From an uncultured Sphingomonadales bacterium (GTDB lineage: Bacteria; Pseudomonadota; Alphaproteobacteria; Sphingomonadales; Sphingomonadaceae), in the NCBI GenBank assembly GCA_903821685.1, contig CAIJLW010000024.1, forward strand, positions 1 to 64,000: DNA of 64,000 bases, in the 5' to 3' direction. Shown here in pieces: positions 29,271 through 37,880 of this stretch. The notes beneath the pieces are model-generated. The model was not told the origin of the DNA and ran no database searches. It was given only the letters and a program-made list of their open reading frames with translations. The position numbers were made by a program, and so were the translations under genes. The first letter of the stretch is position 1, and each line of letters starts with the position of its first letter.

Positions 29271-29858
29271 ATGTTGCGAATCATTCTTAACAACAAGGGT
29301 GCTTTTTGGGCGCTGCTGTGCTTGCCGGCATTGCTCATATTGCAGCGCTATGCGTCCGGCGAATTGATCGCGATGGATATGCTGCATCCTACTGGCGAAT
29401 GGTCCGCTCGCTTCATGATTGCCGCGATGGCGCTAAGTCCTTTGCTTTCGCTGCTCGGGCCACGACCATGGCTGATTTGGTTTATTCAGCGCCGCCGTGC
29501 GTTGGGCGTTGCGGCCTTTGTCTATGCCGTCCTGCATCTTATTTTCTACGTCATCGATATGGGAAATCTTGAAGATATTCTGGCTGAGTTCTTAGCATTG
29601 GGTATCTGGACTGGCTGGGCCGCGATGTTGTTGTTTGTGCCCGTGGCGATGACCAGCAATGATGCTTCTATGCGGGCGCTTAAAGCCGGATGGAAGCGGC
29701 TTCAACGCTTGGTATATCCCGCCGCTGTGCTGGTTCTGATTCACTGGATATTCATCCACAATAATTTAGCGCCAGCGCTCGTTCACTTCATCCCGTTGTT
29801 GCTGCTCGTTGCGGCTCGATTTCTGCGCCACCGCAGACTTATTTTAAAAGGAGCATAA
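29271..29858 (+). CDS. MsrQ-like heme-binding ferric-reductase-type membrane protein
   Basis: 195 residues from ATG 29271, mostly membrane: about six helices including FVYAVLHLIFYVID and VLVLIHWIFIHN, whose His residues are the expected heme ligands of the ferric-reductase-like domain. MsrQ passes electrons from quinone to the periplasmic methionine sulfoxide reductase MsrP. No msrP is adjacent; instead a secreted PepSY-like protein follows after 2 bases. The partner may therefore differ, or msrP may lie elsewhere. An extended frame upstream to 29166 lacks membrane character and is not chosen. Confidence 0.8.
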   Translation: MLRIILNNKGAFWALLCLPALLILQRYASGELIAMDMLHPTGEWSARFMIAAMALSPLLSLLGPRPWLIWFIQRRRALGVAAFVYAVLHLIFYVIDMGNLEDILAEFLALGIWTGWAAMLLFVPVAMTSNDASMRALKAGWKRLQRLVYPAAVLVLIHWIFIHNNLAPALVHFIPLLLLVAARFLRHRRLILKGA

Positions 29859-29860
29859 TT

Positions 29861-30175
29861 ATGCGTTTATTGACACCTCTCTCGCTCGCCGCTTTGGCCG
29901 CTATTGCCTTTGCATCGGTCCCCGCATCTGCAACTGGCGCTATCACTTGCAAATCAGGTCCCGTTTCTGGCTGGAAAAGCGAGAAGGCACTTACCGAAAA
30001 ACTTACCAAGGAAGGTTGGACGGTCCGCAAATCGAAGGTCGATGGTGGCTGCTATGAAGTTTATGGAACCACCCCCGAAGGTGATCGCGTTGAAGCCTAT
30101 TTTCATCCGGTAACCCTCGAGAAATTATATGTTGCTCGTCGCGGCGAGGTGTTGTTTCGCAAGAAGGGTTACTGA
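29861..30175 (+). CDS. Secreted PepSY-like small protein
   Basis: 104 residues. A signal peptide ending VPASA-T (about residue 24) is followed by a compact domain with GWTVRKSKVDGGCYEVYGTTPEG and VEAYFHPVTLEKL, the usual shape of PepSY-type domains. Two Cys (in the CKSG and GGCYE segments) may form a disulfide. It starts 2 bases after the MsrQ-like gene, so both are one unit. PepSY proteins often accompany heme or ferric reductase membrane proteins; the exact role is unknown. Confidence 0.8.
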   Translation: MRLLTPLSLAALAAIAFASVPASATGAITCKSGPVSGWKSEKALTEKLTKEGWTVRKSKVDGGCYEVYGTTPEGDRVEAYFHPVTLEKLYVARRGEVLFRKKGY

Positions 30176-30205
30176 CAAGAGTTTACGATAGTCGTTGACA
30201 AAGCC

Positions 30206-30244
30206 GGGGCCGCGCCTAAATGCGGCCTCGGGCCACGCGGTCCC
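30206..30244 (+). promoter_or_regulatory. Tandem hairpins in the serC leader
   Basis: GGGGCCGC (30206-30213) pairs with GCGGCCTC (30222-30229) around 8 bases. A second hairpin, GGGCC/GGTCCC (30230-30244), follows directly with a tetraloop and one bulge. Both lie 35-75 bases before the serC ATG. A conserved serC leader RNA is known upstream of serC in Alphaproteobacteria, which fits the position; identity with it is not proven here. Confidence 0.5.
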
Positions 30245-30278
30245 AACGCCGCGCTGCTCTCTGCAAGGAGACGCTTAC

Positions 30279-31403
30279 ATGACTATAGTACCCCCCGCCG
30301 TTAAACCGGCGCGTCCGTTCTTTTCCTCTGGTCCCTGCGCGAAGCCGCCAGGCTGGAGCCCCGAAAAACTTCAAACCGAATCGCTCGGCCGTTCGCATCG
30401 TGCGAAAATTGGCAAGTCGCGTCTGCAGCTCGCCATCGACCTGATGCGCGAAGTGCTTCAGGTGCCCGACACGCATCGTATTGGCATCGTCCCCGGGTCA
30501 GACACCGGCGCGATTGAAATGGCCATGTGGACCATGCTTGGCGCGCGCCCGGTCACGATGATGGCATGGGAAAGCTTTGGCGAGGGCTGGGTCACCGATG
30601 TGAACAAACAGCTGAAGCTGAACGCCAATGTTATGAATGCCCCTTATGGCGAAATTCCTGATCTTGGCGCGGTCGACTTCACAAATGATGTGGTCTTTAC
30701 GTGGAACGGTACCACCTCCGGTGCGCGGGTTCCCAATGGCGACTGGATAGCCGATGACCGTGAAGGGCTCACGTTTAACGACGCGACCTCAGCCGTTTTT
30801 GCCTATGACATGCCTTGGGATAAGCTCGATGTGACAACATTCAGCTGGCAGAAGGTATTGGGCGGCGAAGGCGCGCATGGCGTGCTCATTCTCGGGCCGC
30901 GTGCCGTTGAGCGGCTGGAGACCTACACGCCAGCATGGCCGCTCCCTAAAGTATTCCGCCTGATGTCAAAGGGCGCGCTCGTCGAAGGTGTTTTTAAGGG
31001 TGAGACGATCAACACACCCTCGATGCTTGCAGTTGAAGACGTGATTTTCGCGCTTGAGTGGGCAAAGACTGTCGGCGGTTTGCACGGCCTAATGGCGCGC
31101 AGCAATGCCAACGCCGCGGCGCTCGGCGATATTGTTGCGGCAAGCGACTATCTTGGCTTCCTCGCCGCTGACCCTGCTATCCGTTCGAAAACATCGGTTT
31201 GCTTAACCGTTAAGGGCGCGGATGAAGCGATGATTAAGAAAATGGCCTCTTTGCTTGAGGCAGAGCATGCGGCCTATGACATCGCCGGATATCGCGATGC
31301 CCCGCCGGGCCTGCGCATCTGGTGTGGCGCAACCGTGGATACCGCCGATATCCAGGCACTCGGGCCGTGGCTCGATTGGGCATACGCCCAGGCCAACGCT
31401 TAA
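30279..31403 (+). CDS. serC: Phosphoserine aminotransferase
   Basis: 374 residues from the ATG at 30279, which follows AAGGAG. The PLP-dependent enzyme converts 3-phosphohydroxypyruvate to phosphoserine (and serves pyridoxine synthesis). Features of the alphaproteobacterial SerC branch are FSSGPCAKPPGWS at the start, GSDTGAIEMAMW, and the PLP lysine in TFSWQKVLGGEGAHG. It is followed by serA, hisZ and purA on the same strand, a normal arrangement in this class. A structured leader precedes it. Confidence 0.97.
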   Translation: MTIVPPAVKPARPFFSSGPCAKPPGWSPEKLQTESLGRSHRAKIGKSRLQLAIDLMREVLQVPDTHRIGIVPGSDTGAIEMAMWTMLGARPVTMMAWESFGEGWVTDVNKQLKLNANVMNAPYGEIPDLGAVDFTNDVVFTWNGTTSGARVPNGDWIADDREGLTFNDATSAVFAYDMPWDKLDVTTFSWQKVLGGEGAHGVLILGPRAVERLETYTPAWPLPKVFRLMSKGALVEGVFKGETINTPSMLAVEDVIFALEWAKTVGGLHGLMARSNANAAALGDIVAASDYLGFLAADPAIRSKTSVCLTVKGADEAMIKKMASLLEAEHAAYDIAGYRDAPPGLRIWCGATVDTADIQALGPWLDWAYAQANA

Positions 31404-31436
31404 TCCTGAAAGCTCGTCCTGAACGTGTTTCAGGAC
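31404..31436. repeat. Extragenic palindrome between serC and serA
   Basis: GTCCTGAA (31416-31423) and TTCAGGAC (31429-31436) are perfect inverted repeats around CGTGT. A second copy of the left arm, TCCTGAAA at 31404-31411, can also pair with TTTCAGGA (31428-31435). The core resembles a repeated CCTGAA...TTCAGG palindrome I recall from sphingomonad genomes. It may act as a REP-like element, attenuator or processing site. Confidence 0.5.
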
Positions 31437-31506
31437 CTTTCATTCCCCTTTGCAATTATGATGCTGAAACCAGTTCAGCCTAACGATATTTGAAACGGAA
31501 TCTAAT

Positions 31507-33090
31507 ATGACTAAGCCACGCGTACTTATCTCCGACCAAATGGACCCTAACGCCGCAAAGATTTTTGCTGAACGCGGCTGTGACGTTGACGTTATCACTG
31601 ACAAGACACCGGACGAACTTGCGGCAATCATTGGTGACTATGACGGCATCGCCATCCGCTCTTCGACTAAGGTTACAAAGCAGATCTTGGACGCCGCAAC
31701 GAACCTCAAGGTTATTGGCCGTGCGGGCATTGGCGTCGACAATGTCGACATCCCCAATGCGTCGGCCAAGGGTGTTGTCGTTATGAACACCCCCTTCGGT
31801 AACTCGATTACCACGGCAGAACATGCCATTGCATTGATGTTTGCTCTCGCGCGTCAGTTGCCTGAGGCCAATACGCAGACTCAAGCAGGGCTCTGGCCGA
31901 AAAATGGTTTCATGGGCATTGAGGTCACGGGCAAGACACTTGGCTTGATTGGCGCTGGAAACATTGGGTCAATCGTCGCCAGTCGCGCGCTTGGCTTGCG
32001 AATGAAGGTTGTTGCCTTTGATCCTTTCCTGACCGCTGATCGCGCGATTGAAATGGGCATTGAGAAAGCTGACCTTGATACCTTGCTTGCCAAGGCGGAC
32101 TTCATCACCCTGCACACGCCGCTGACCGACCAAACCCGCAACATATTGTCGAAAGAAAATCTTGCGAAAACCAAAAAGGGCGTGCGCATCATTAACTGCG
32201 CGCGTGGCGGCTTGGTCGACGAAGTTGCGCTAAAAGAGGCGTTGGACAGCGGCCAAGTTGGCGGCGCAGCCTTGGACGTTTTTGCAACGGAACCAGCCAA
32301 GGAATCACCTTTATTTGGTACCCCTAACTTCATCTGCACGCCGCATCTTGGCGCGTCGACAAATGAAGCACAGGTCAATGTGGCGCTTCAGGTGGCTGAA
32401 CAAATGGCGGATTATCTGGTCAATGGCGGCGTTACCAATGCGTTGAACATGCCAAGCCTGTCAGCCGAAGAAGCGCCGAAGTTGCGGCCTTATATGACCC
32501 TAGCGCAAAAGCTTGGTTCGTTGGTCGGCCAGCTTGCACATGACAATCTCGATAACATCGCGATTGAGGTCGAGGGCGCTGCTGCAGAGCTCAACATAAA
32601 ACCGATAACGGCGGCCGTATTATCCGGCTTTATGCGTCGTTTTTCGGATGCAGTGAACATGGTCAACGCGCCATTTTTGGCAAAAGAGCGTGGCTTTGAC
32701 ATTCGCGAAGTGCGCCATGACAAGGCCGGCGCTTATCACACATTGGTGCGCGTAACCGTCAACACCGCTCAAGGCCCGCGCTCGGTTGCGGGCACTTTGT
32801 TTGCCAATAGCGAAGCCCGTCTGGTCGAGATTTTCGGCATCAGCCTTGAAGCCGAGCTTGAAGGCAACATGCTGTATATCGTTAACGAAGATGCGCCCGG
32901 TTTCATCGGCCGTGTTGGAACGACCTTGGGTGAGGCTGGATTGAACATCGGCACGTTCCATCTTGGCCGTCGCAGCGCCGGTGGCGAAGCAGTTCTGTTG
33001 CTCACGATGGACGCGGCGATCCCCGAAGCTGTCCTGAAGCAGCTTGGGTCGCTTCCCGGTGTGAAAACTGTAAAGGCGCTCAAGTTTTAA
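31507..33090 (+). CDS. serA: D-3-phosphoglycerate dehydrogenase
   Basis: 527 residues, the long form. It oxidises 3-phosphoglycerate, the first step of serine synthesis. The NAD domain has GLIGAGNIGSIVA, catalytic residues lie in INCARGGLVDE and CTPHLGAST, and the chain continues through an intervening substrate-binding domain to a C-terminal ACT domain (NEDAPGFIGRVGTTL). The ACT domain suggests serine feedback. The 103-base gap after serC contains the palindrome. A 41-base gap leads to hisZ. Confidence 0.98.
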   Translation: MTKPRVLISDQMDPNAAKIFAERGCDVDVITDKTPDELAAIIGDYDGIAIRSSTKVTKQILDAATNLKVIGRAGIGVDNVDIPNASAKGVVVMNTPFGNSITTAEHAIALMFALARQLPEANTQTQAGLWPKNGFMGIEVTGKTLGLIGAGNIGSIVASRALGLRMKVVAFDPFLTADRAIEMGIEKADLDTLLAKADFITLHTPLTDQTRNILSKENLAKTKKGVRIINCARGGLVDEVALKEALDSGQVGGAALDVFATEPAKESPLFGTPNFICTPHLGASTNEAQVNVALQVAEQMADYLVNGGVTNALNMPSLSAEEAPKLRPYMTLAQKLGSLVGQLAHDNLDNIAIEVEGAAAELNIKPITAAVLSGFMRRFSDAVNMVNAPFLAKERGFDIREVRHDKAGAYHTLVRVTVNTAQGPRSVAGTLFANSEARLVEIFGISLEAELEGNMLYIVNEDAPGFIGRVGTTLGEAGLNIGTFHLGRRSAGGEAVLLLTMDAAIPEAVLKQLGSLPGVKTVKALKF

Positions 33091-33131
33091 GCGGGGCTTC
33101 CCCGCAAGGCGTTTTGGGGTAAAGAGCGCAC

Positions 33132-34244
33132 ATGAATATTCCGTCTAACCTATTGCCCGAAGGCTTCCGCGACCGACTTCCTCCCCAAGCGGAGGTTGCG
33201 GCGCGGGTGTCCCGTGCGATGATCGATGTGTTGGTGAGCAATGGCTACGCCCGTGTTGCACCTGCCATGGCGGAATTTGAATCGGTGCTTGCCAAACATA
33301 GCGGTGACGCCGCCCGTAATCAGCATCTGCGTTTTACCGATCCAGTGTCCGGCCACACACTGGCGCTGCGTGGAGACATTACCGTTCAAGTCGGACGCAT
33401 AGCCACGACGCGTATGAAGGATGCACCGCGACCGCTGCGCTTGGCCTATCATGGTCAGGTTCTGCGTCTACGGGCCAAGCAACTGCGTCCCGAACGTGAA
33501 CTCACGCAATTGGGTGCGGAGCTGGTTGGCAATGATAGCGTTGCCGCGGCTTGCGAAATTGTCGGCGTTGCCATTGATGCGCTTGAAGCGGCCGGTGTGA
33601 AAGACATCACCATTGATTTCACCTTGCCCGACTTGGTTGAGCGGCTTGCGGAAAAGGCGCTGCCCTTGCCCGCTGACAAGATCGACGCTGTCCGGTCGGA
33701 GTTGGATATGAAGGATGCAGGCGGGTTGAGTGCGCTTGACGCGGAGGCCTATCTGCCGCTGCTCGCCGCTACTGGCCCATTTGCAGAAGCGGTGGAGAAA
33801 CTGCGCGCGATTGATGCGGGTGGCGCATTGGCATCGCGTATTCATGCGTTGGAAGCTATTGCAAGCACGGTTGCTGGCCGCGCGAATCTGACGCTGGATC
33901 CCACTGAACGGCATGGCTTTGAATATCAAAGCTGGTTTGGATTTACGATTTTCGCCAAGGGGTACAGCGCGGCGCTTGGTCGCGGCGGCACTTATTATAT
34001 TGATCGTGCCGATGGAACATCGGAACCAGCAACGGGTTTCTCGCTCTATCCCGACCCATTGATTGATCTGGCAGACGAAGGCGTCGTCCAGCGGATTTTC
34101 TTGGCCTTGGGCACAGATGCTTCCACGGGTGCAAAGCTACGCAGCGACGGCTGGATAACTGTCGCCGCATTGGATGAAAATGACGACGCCGTTTTGTTGG
34201 GCTGCACCCACAAATGGACCAATGGTCAAGCCATCCCCGTCTGA
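33132..34244 (+). CDS. hisZ: ATP phosphoribosyltransferase regulatory subunit HisZ
   Basis: 370 residues, related to the catalytic domain of histidyl-tRNA synthetase but without its anticodon domain. It begins LPEGFRDRLPPQAE, has HGQVLRLRAKQLRPERELTQLGAELVG in the middle and a GRGGTYY motif near the end. HisZ activates the short HisG, the first enzyme of histidine synthesis; hisG is not in the window. The presence of HisZ implies a short-form HisG elsewhere. It lies 41 bases after serA and 138 bases before purA. Confidence 0.92.
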   Translation: MNIPSNLLPEGFRDRLPPQAEVAARVSRAMIDVLVSNGYARVAPAMAEFESVLAKHSGDAARNQHLRFTDPVSGHTLALRGDITVQVGRIATTRMKDAPRPLRLAYHGQVLRLRAKQLRPERELTQLGAELVGNDSVAAACEIVGVAIDALEAAGVKDITIDFTLPDLVERLAEKALPLPADKIDAVRSELDMKDAGGLSALDAEAYLPLLAATGPFAEAVEKLRAIDAGGALASRIHALEAIASTVAGRANLTLDPTERHGFEYQSWFGFTIFAKGYSAALGRGGTYYIDRADGTSEPATGFSLYPDPLIDLADEGVVQRIFLALGTDASTGAKLRSDGWITVAALDENDDAVLLGCTHKWTNGQAIPV

Positions 34245-34382
34245 AATTTCCTCCAACGCAGCTTTGGGGTGGACGCAAGCGCCACATAATCATAACGGAT
34301 CCTACGGCGAATCCCTTCGCAGGAAAAACCTCCTGCGCAGAAAAAGGCCCCAGAGCTATCTGGCTTTGACAGGGAATATCTG

Positions 34383-35672
34383 ATGGCGAATGTAACCGTA
34401 ATTGGCGCTCAGTGGGGCGACGAGGGTAAAGGCAAGATCGTAGACTGGCTGGCGGAACGTGCTGACGCCGTTGTCCGCTTTCAAGGCGGGCATAATGCCG
34501 GCCACACTTTGGTCGTTGGCGAAAATGTTTACAAATTATCGTTGCTGCCTTCGGGCATAGTCACCGGCACGCTGTCGATTATCGGCAACGGGGTCGTCCT
34601 CGACCCATGGGCGCTACGTGACGAAATGGCGAAGCTGCGCGGGCAGGGCGTTTCCATTACGACCGAAAACTTTGCGCTTGCAGACAACTGCGCATTGATC
34701 TTGCCGATCCACCGTGACCTTGATGGATTGCGCGAGACTGCAGCAGGTTCGGGCAAGATCGGCACCACAGGCCGCGGTATTGGCCCTGCCTATGAAGACA
34801 AGGTGGGGCGCCGCGCGATTCGTGTGTGCGACCTTGCACATCTTGACGCCTTGGATGCTCAGCTTGATCGGCTTTGCGCGCACCATGATGCGTTGCGTGC
34901 CGGATTTGGCGAACCTCCCGTAGATCGCGCCCGCCTGATTGCCGATTTGAAAGAAATCGCTCCTTTTGTTCTGGAATATGCCGAGCCCGTATGGCGGCGG
35001 TTGAACAAAGTGCGCAAGGCAGGAGCACGGATATTGTTCGAAGGCGCCCAGGGCGTCTTGCTCGACGTGGACCATGGCACTTATCCGTTCGTGACTTCGT
35101 CCAATACTGTTTCGGGTACGGCCGCCTCCGGCTCCGGCCTTGGGCCAAGCGCGGCGGGCTTTGTGTTGGGTATCGTTAAGGCTTACACGACGCGCGTCGG
35201 GTCAGGACCATTCCCGACAGAGCTTGAGGATGAAACCGGCCAGCGGCTTGGTGAGCGCGGCCATGAATTTGGCACCGTTACGGGCCGAAAGCGCCGCTGT
35301 GGCTGGTTTGATGCGGTTATCGTGCGCCAAAGCTGCGCTGTGTCCGGTGTGACCGGTATTGCGCTGACCAAGCTCGATGTACTCGACGGTTTTGACACGA
35401 TCAAGATTTGCACTGGTTACCGGCTGAACGGCAAGGTCTATGACTATCTGCCAGCGCATGCCGCAGATCAAGCCGCCGTGGAGCCCATTTACGAAGAGAT
35501 GCCCGGTTGGCAGGAGACGACGGCCGGCGCGCGCAGTTGGGCCGACCTACCTGCTCAAGCGATTAAATATATCTCGCGTGTGCAGGAATTGATCGAGACA
35601 CCTGTGGCGTTGGTATCAACCTCGCCGCAACGCGAAGATACCATCTTGGTGCGCGATCCTTTCGCAGACTAA
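34383..35672 (+). CDS. purA: Adenylosuccinate synthetase
   Basis: 429 residues. It joins IMP and aspartate with GTP, the committed step to AMP. The GTP-binding loop [11 protein letters not shown] is at residues 8-18 and GGHNAGHT follows at about 39-46; [14 protein letters not shown] and [11 protein letters not shown] are also standard. The ATG at 34383 overlaps TGATGG after GGGAATATC. Its TAA stop overlaps by 4 bases with the stop of the convergent MFS gene. The 138 bases before it hold no recognised signal. Confidence 0.98.
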   Translation: MANVTVIGAQWGDEGKGKIVDWLAERADAVVRFQGGHNAGHTLVVGENVYKLSLLPSGIVTGTLSIIGNGVVLDPWALRDEMAKLRGQGVSITTENFALADNCALILPIHRDLDGLRETAAGSGKIGTTGRGIGPAYEDKVGRRAIRVCDLAHLDALDAQLDRLCAHHDALRAGFGEPPVDRARLIADLKEIAPFVLEYAEPVWRRLNKVRKAGARILFEGAQGVLLDVDHGTYPFVTSSNTVSGTAASGSGLGPSAAGFVLGIVKAYTTRVGSGPFPTELEDETGQRLGERGHEFGTVTGRKRRCGWFDAVIVRQSCAVSGVTGIALTKLDVLDGFDTIKICTGYRLNGKVYDYLPAHAADQAAVEPIYEEMPGWQETTAGARSWADLPAQAIKYISRVQELIETPVALVSTSPQREDTILVRDPFAD

Positions 35673-36970
35673 CCGCTTTTTAGTTCAGCCTTAAGCCGCA
35701 AGCTTGCCCGCCAGAAGAAAAAGGCGGGAATGAGACCGAGCCATGCTGCGCCATACAGCACCCATCGGACGCTTTCATCGCCAGCATATGGCTTGAAGGC
35801 GTCTGACATGATGCCAAACAACAATGGCCCAAGGCCAAGGCCAATCAGGTTTTGGGCGAACAGCATTACGGCTGCGGCGATCGCGCGGGCCTCCGGTTTT
35901 ACCAACCCCTGAACACAGGCGTAGGTCGGGCCGTAATAGGCTGCATTCAAAGCCGTTGGCACGACCAACAACATAATCGCCACGCGCCAGTCGGTTGCAA
36001 AATAGCCAAGGAACAGGATCGGCGCGGCGATGACCATACCTACAGCGGGGGTGGTCAGCAAATGGCGCTTGTCCATCTTGCCAAATTTGTCGGCCATCAT
36101 GCCGCCAAGCCATGTGCCAATCATGCCAGCGACACCCAAAACAAGTCCAAGCAGCAACCCTGTTTCGCCGGGGCTTAGGCCATGGGAACGGATGAACAAA
36201 ATGACCGCCCAAACGCCTTTGCCATAGGACAAGAACGCCGTGAATGATGCAGCGACGGCCATCATGATAAAGGCGCGTGAGCTGAAAACTTCTCTCAACG
36301 CTTCTTTGGTGGAGAGAACCTCACGTGCTTTTTCGCCTGACAAAGCGCGCGCAGCTGCCTCAGCCTTGCGGGGCTCCCGCAATATGAAGGGCAGAAAAGC
36401 GGCCAATATCAAACCCGGAATGGCGACCACCATGAAGGCAGAGCGCCAGCCATAGGCATCGTTCAATACGCCGCCGATGACGAGGCCCATCAAGCTGCCA
36501 ATGGGTATGCCAAGGCCGTAAAAGGCGATGGCGGATGATCTTTTTTCGGGAGGCACGCTGTCGGTGATAAGCGAATGCGCTGCGGGCGTGCATCCCGCCT
36601 CACCAACACCAACTCCCACTCTGGCGAGCGCAAGCTGTGTAAAGTTTTGCGCTAATCCGCACAAGGCTGTCATAGCCGACCAAACCGCCAGAGATATTGA
36701 TATAAGGCCTACGCGGTTGGTTCCGCTATTATCGGCATAGCGCGCAATCGGAATGCCCAGAAGCGTGTAAAAAAGCGCGAAAGCAAGGCCAGTCAGCAGA
36801 CCGATTTGAGTGTCCGAAAGGCCAAGATCGCGACTGATGGGTTCGGCGAGTATGTTCACGATCTGCCGGTCGAGGAAGTTCAGAACATAAACGATCATCA
36901 ATACCCACAACAGCAATTTAGGATTTGTAACCTGATGCTTTGCGGGGGGTGCCTTTTGGCCTTCGTTCAT
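35669..36970 (-). CDS. MFS transporter, spinster-like
   Basis: 433 residues with twelve hydrophobic helices. The N-terminal half has [22 protein letters not shown] and the loop 2-3 signature [14 protein letters not shown] second [14 protein letters not shown] signature lies in the middle. It belongs to the spinster-type group whose bacterial substrates are mostly unknown. The ATG at 36970 has AAGG upstream; a GTG precedes it at 36973. The stop overlaps the purA stop (CTAA, 35669-35672). Confidence 0.9.
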   Translation of the reverse strand: MNEGQKAPPAKHQVTNPKLLLWVLMIVYVLNFLDRQIVNILAEPISRDLGLSDTQIGLLTGLAFALFYTLLGIPIARYADNSGTNRVGLISISLAVWSAMTALCGLAQNFTQLALARVGVGVGEAGCTPAAHSLITDSVPPEKRSSAIAFYGLGIPIGSLMGLVIGGVLNDAYGWRSAFMVVAIPGLILAAFLPFILREPRKAEAAARALSGEKAREVLSTKEALREVFSSRAFIMMAVAASFTAFLSYGKGVWAVILFIRSHGLSPGETGLLLGLVLGVAGMIGTWLGGMMADKFGKMDKRHLLTTPAVGMVIAAPILFLGYFATDWRVAIMLLVVPTALNAAYYGPTYACVQGLVKPEARAIAAAVMLFAQNLIGLGLGPLLFGIMSDAFKPYAGDESVRWVLYGAAWLGLIPAFFFWRASLRLKAELKSG

Positions 36971-37142
36971 CACTGCCTTCTCCTCTGTCTTCGTTATGGA
37001 ATAAATTTTGATATTGTCAAAGGCTTGGAGGGTTCATGAAACGGTCATTATAATCGGGTGTGACTAAAGGAAGGTTTAGATAATCAGTTATTCCCACAAG
37101 TCTGTCATTGACTGTTGCGTGTGGGACGGCTCTGGGGGCAGC

Positions 37143-37880
37143 ATGACAACTCGCGAAACGACGGCGTATATGCCTCTCAATGATTTGGATCTTAACCTGT
37201 CATTGGGGGATCGTTTCATGGTCATGGCTTATGGTGCCATTCAATGGCCTTGGTTGTTGCGCAGCCTCGATGGCGGGCGCAAGAAAGATAAAGCGGCGCT
37301 TCTTGCGTATCTCGACCTGCCGCTTGATGCGCTGCCCAATTTGGGAAGCTGGAAAGCCGACACCCATTTTTTATGGCACATCATTTTGGCAATTGAAGAA
37401 ATGCGTCCGGAACAGGTTGTCGAACTTGGCTGCGGCGCGTCTACCTTCGTGGCAGCGCGCGCTTTGCAGCTGTTTGGCGGTGGCAAGCTTGCCAGTTATG
37501 ATCAGCATGCCGCGTTTGCCACAACCACGCAAGACTGGATCCACGACAACAACATGGCGGTCGAAATTCGTCATGCACCACTGGGCGCGCCGCCCGCAGG
37601 ATGGCCAGGTCATTGGTATCAGCTGTCCGACGTCCCAGCAGAAATTGACCTACTTATCATCGACGGACCGCCATGGGCGCTTCATCCGCATGTGCGCGGT
37701 GCGGCAGCTAGCCTGTTTCCGCGCATCCGTCCCGGTGGCCGGATTTTGCTAGATGATGCGGCACGTCCCGGTGAACGCGTCGTTGCGCGGCGCTGGCGCA
37801 AAGAACATGGCAACATGGAATTCACGCTTGACAGTAAAGGCGCCAAGGGCACCTTGCTTGGGCACAAGCACCCCGCTTAA
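37143..37880 (+). CDS. Class I SAM-dependent methyltransferase-like protein
   Basis: 245 residues. The SAM-binding motif I is VVELGCGASTF, and later segments LLIIDGPP and GGRILLDDA match the central strands of a class I methyltransferase with an acidic post-strand-4 motif. The first ~90 residues are a helical cap without a clear family. The substrate is unknown; similar proteins occur near polysaccharide or lipid genes, but here the neighbours are transporters. The ATG at 37143 follows a GGGGG tract. It ends tail-to-tail with the symporter gene (TTAA shared). Confidence 0.82.
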   Translation: MTTRETTAYMPLNDLDLNLSLGDRFMVMAYGAIQWPWLLRSLDGGRKKDKAALLAYLDLPLDALPNLGSWKADTHFLWHIILAIEEMRPEQVVELGCGASTFVAARALQLFGGGKLASYDQHAAFATTTQDWIHDNNMAVEIRHAPLGAPPAGWPGHWYQLSDVPAEIDLLIIDGPPWALHPHVRGAAASLFPRIRPGGRILLDDAARPGERVVARRWRKEHGNMEFTLDSKGAKGTLLGHKHPA

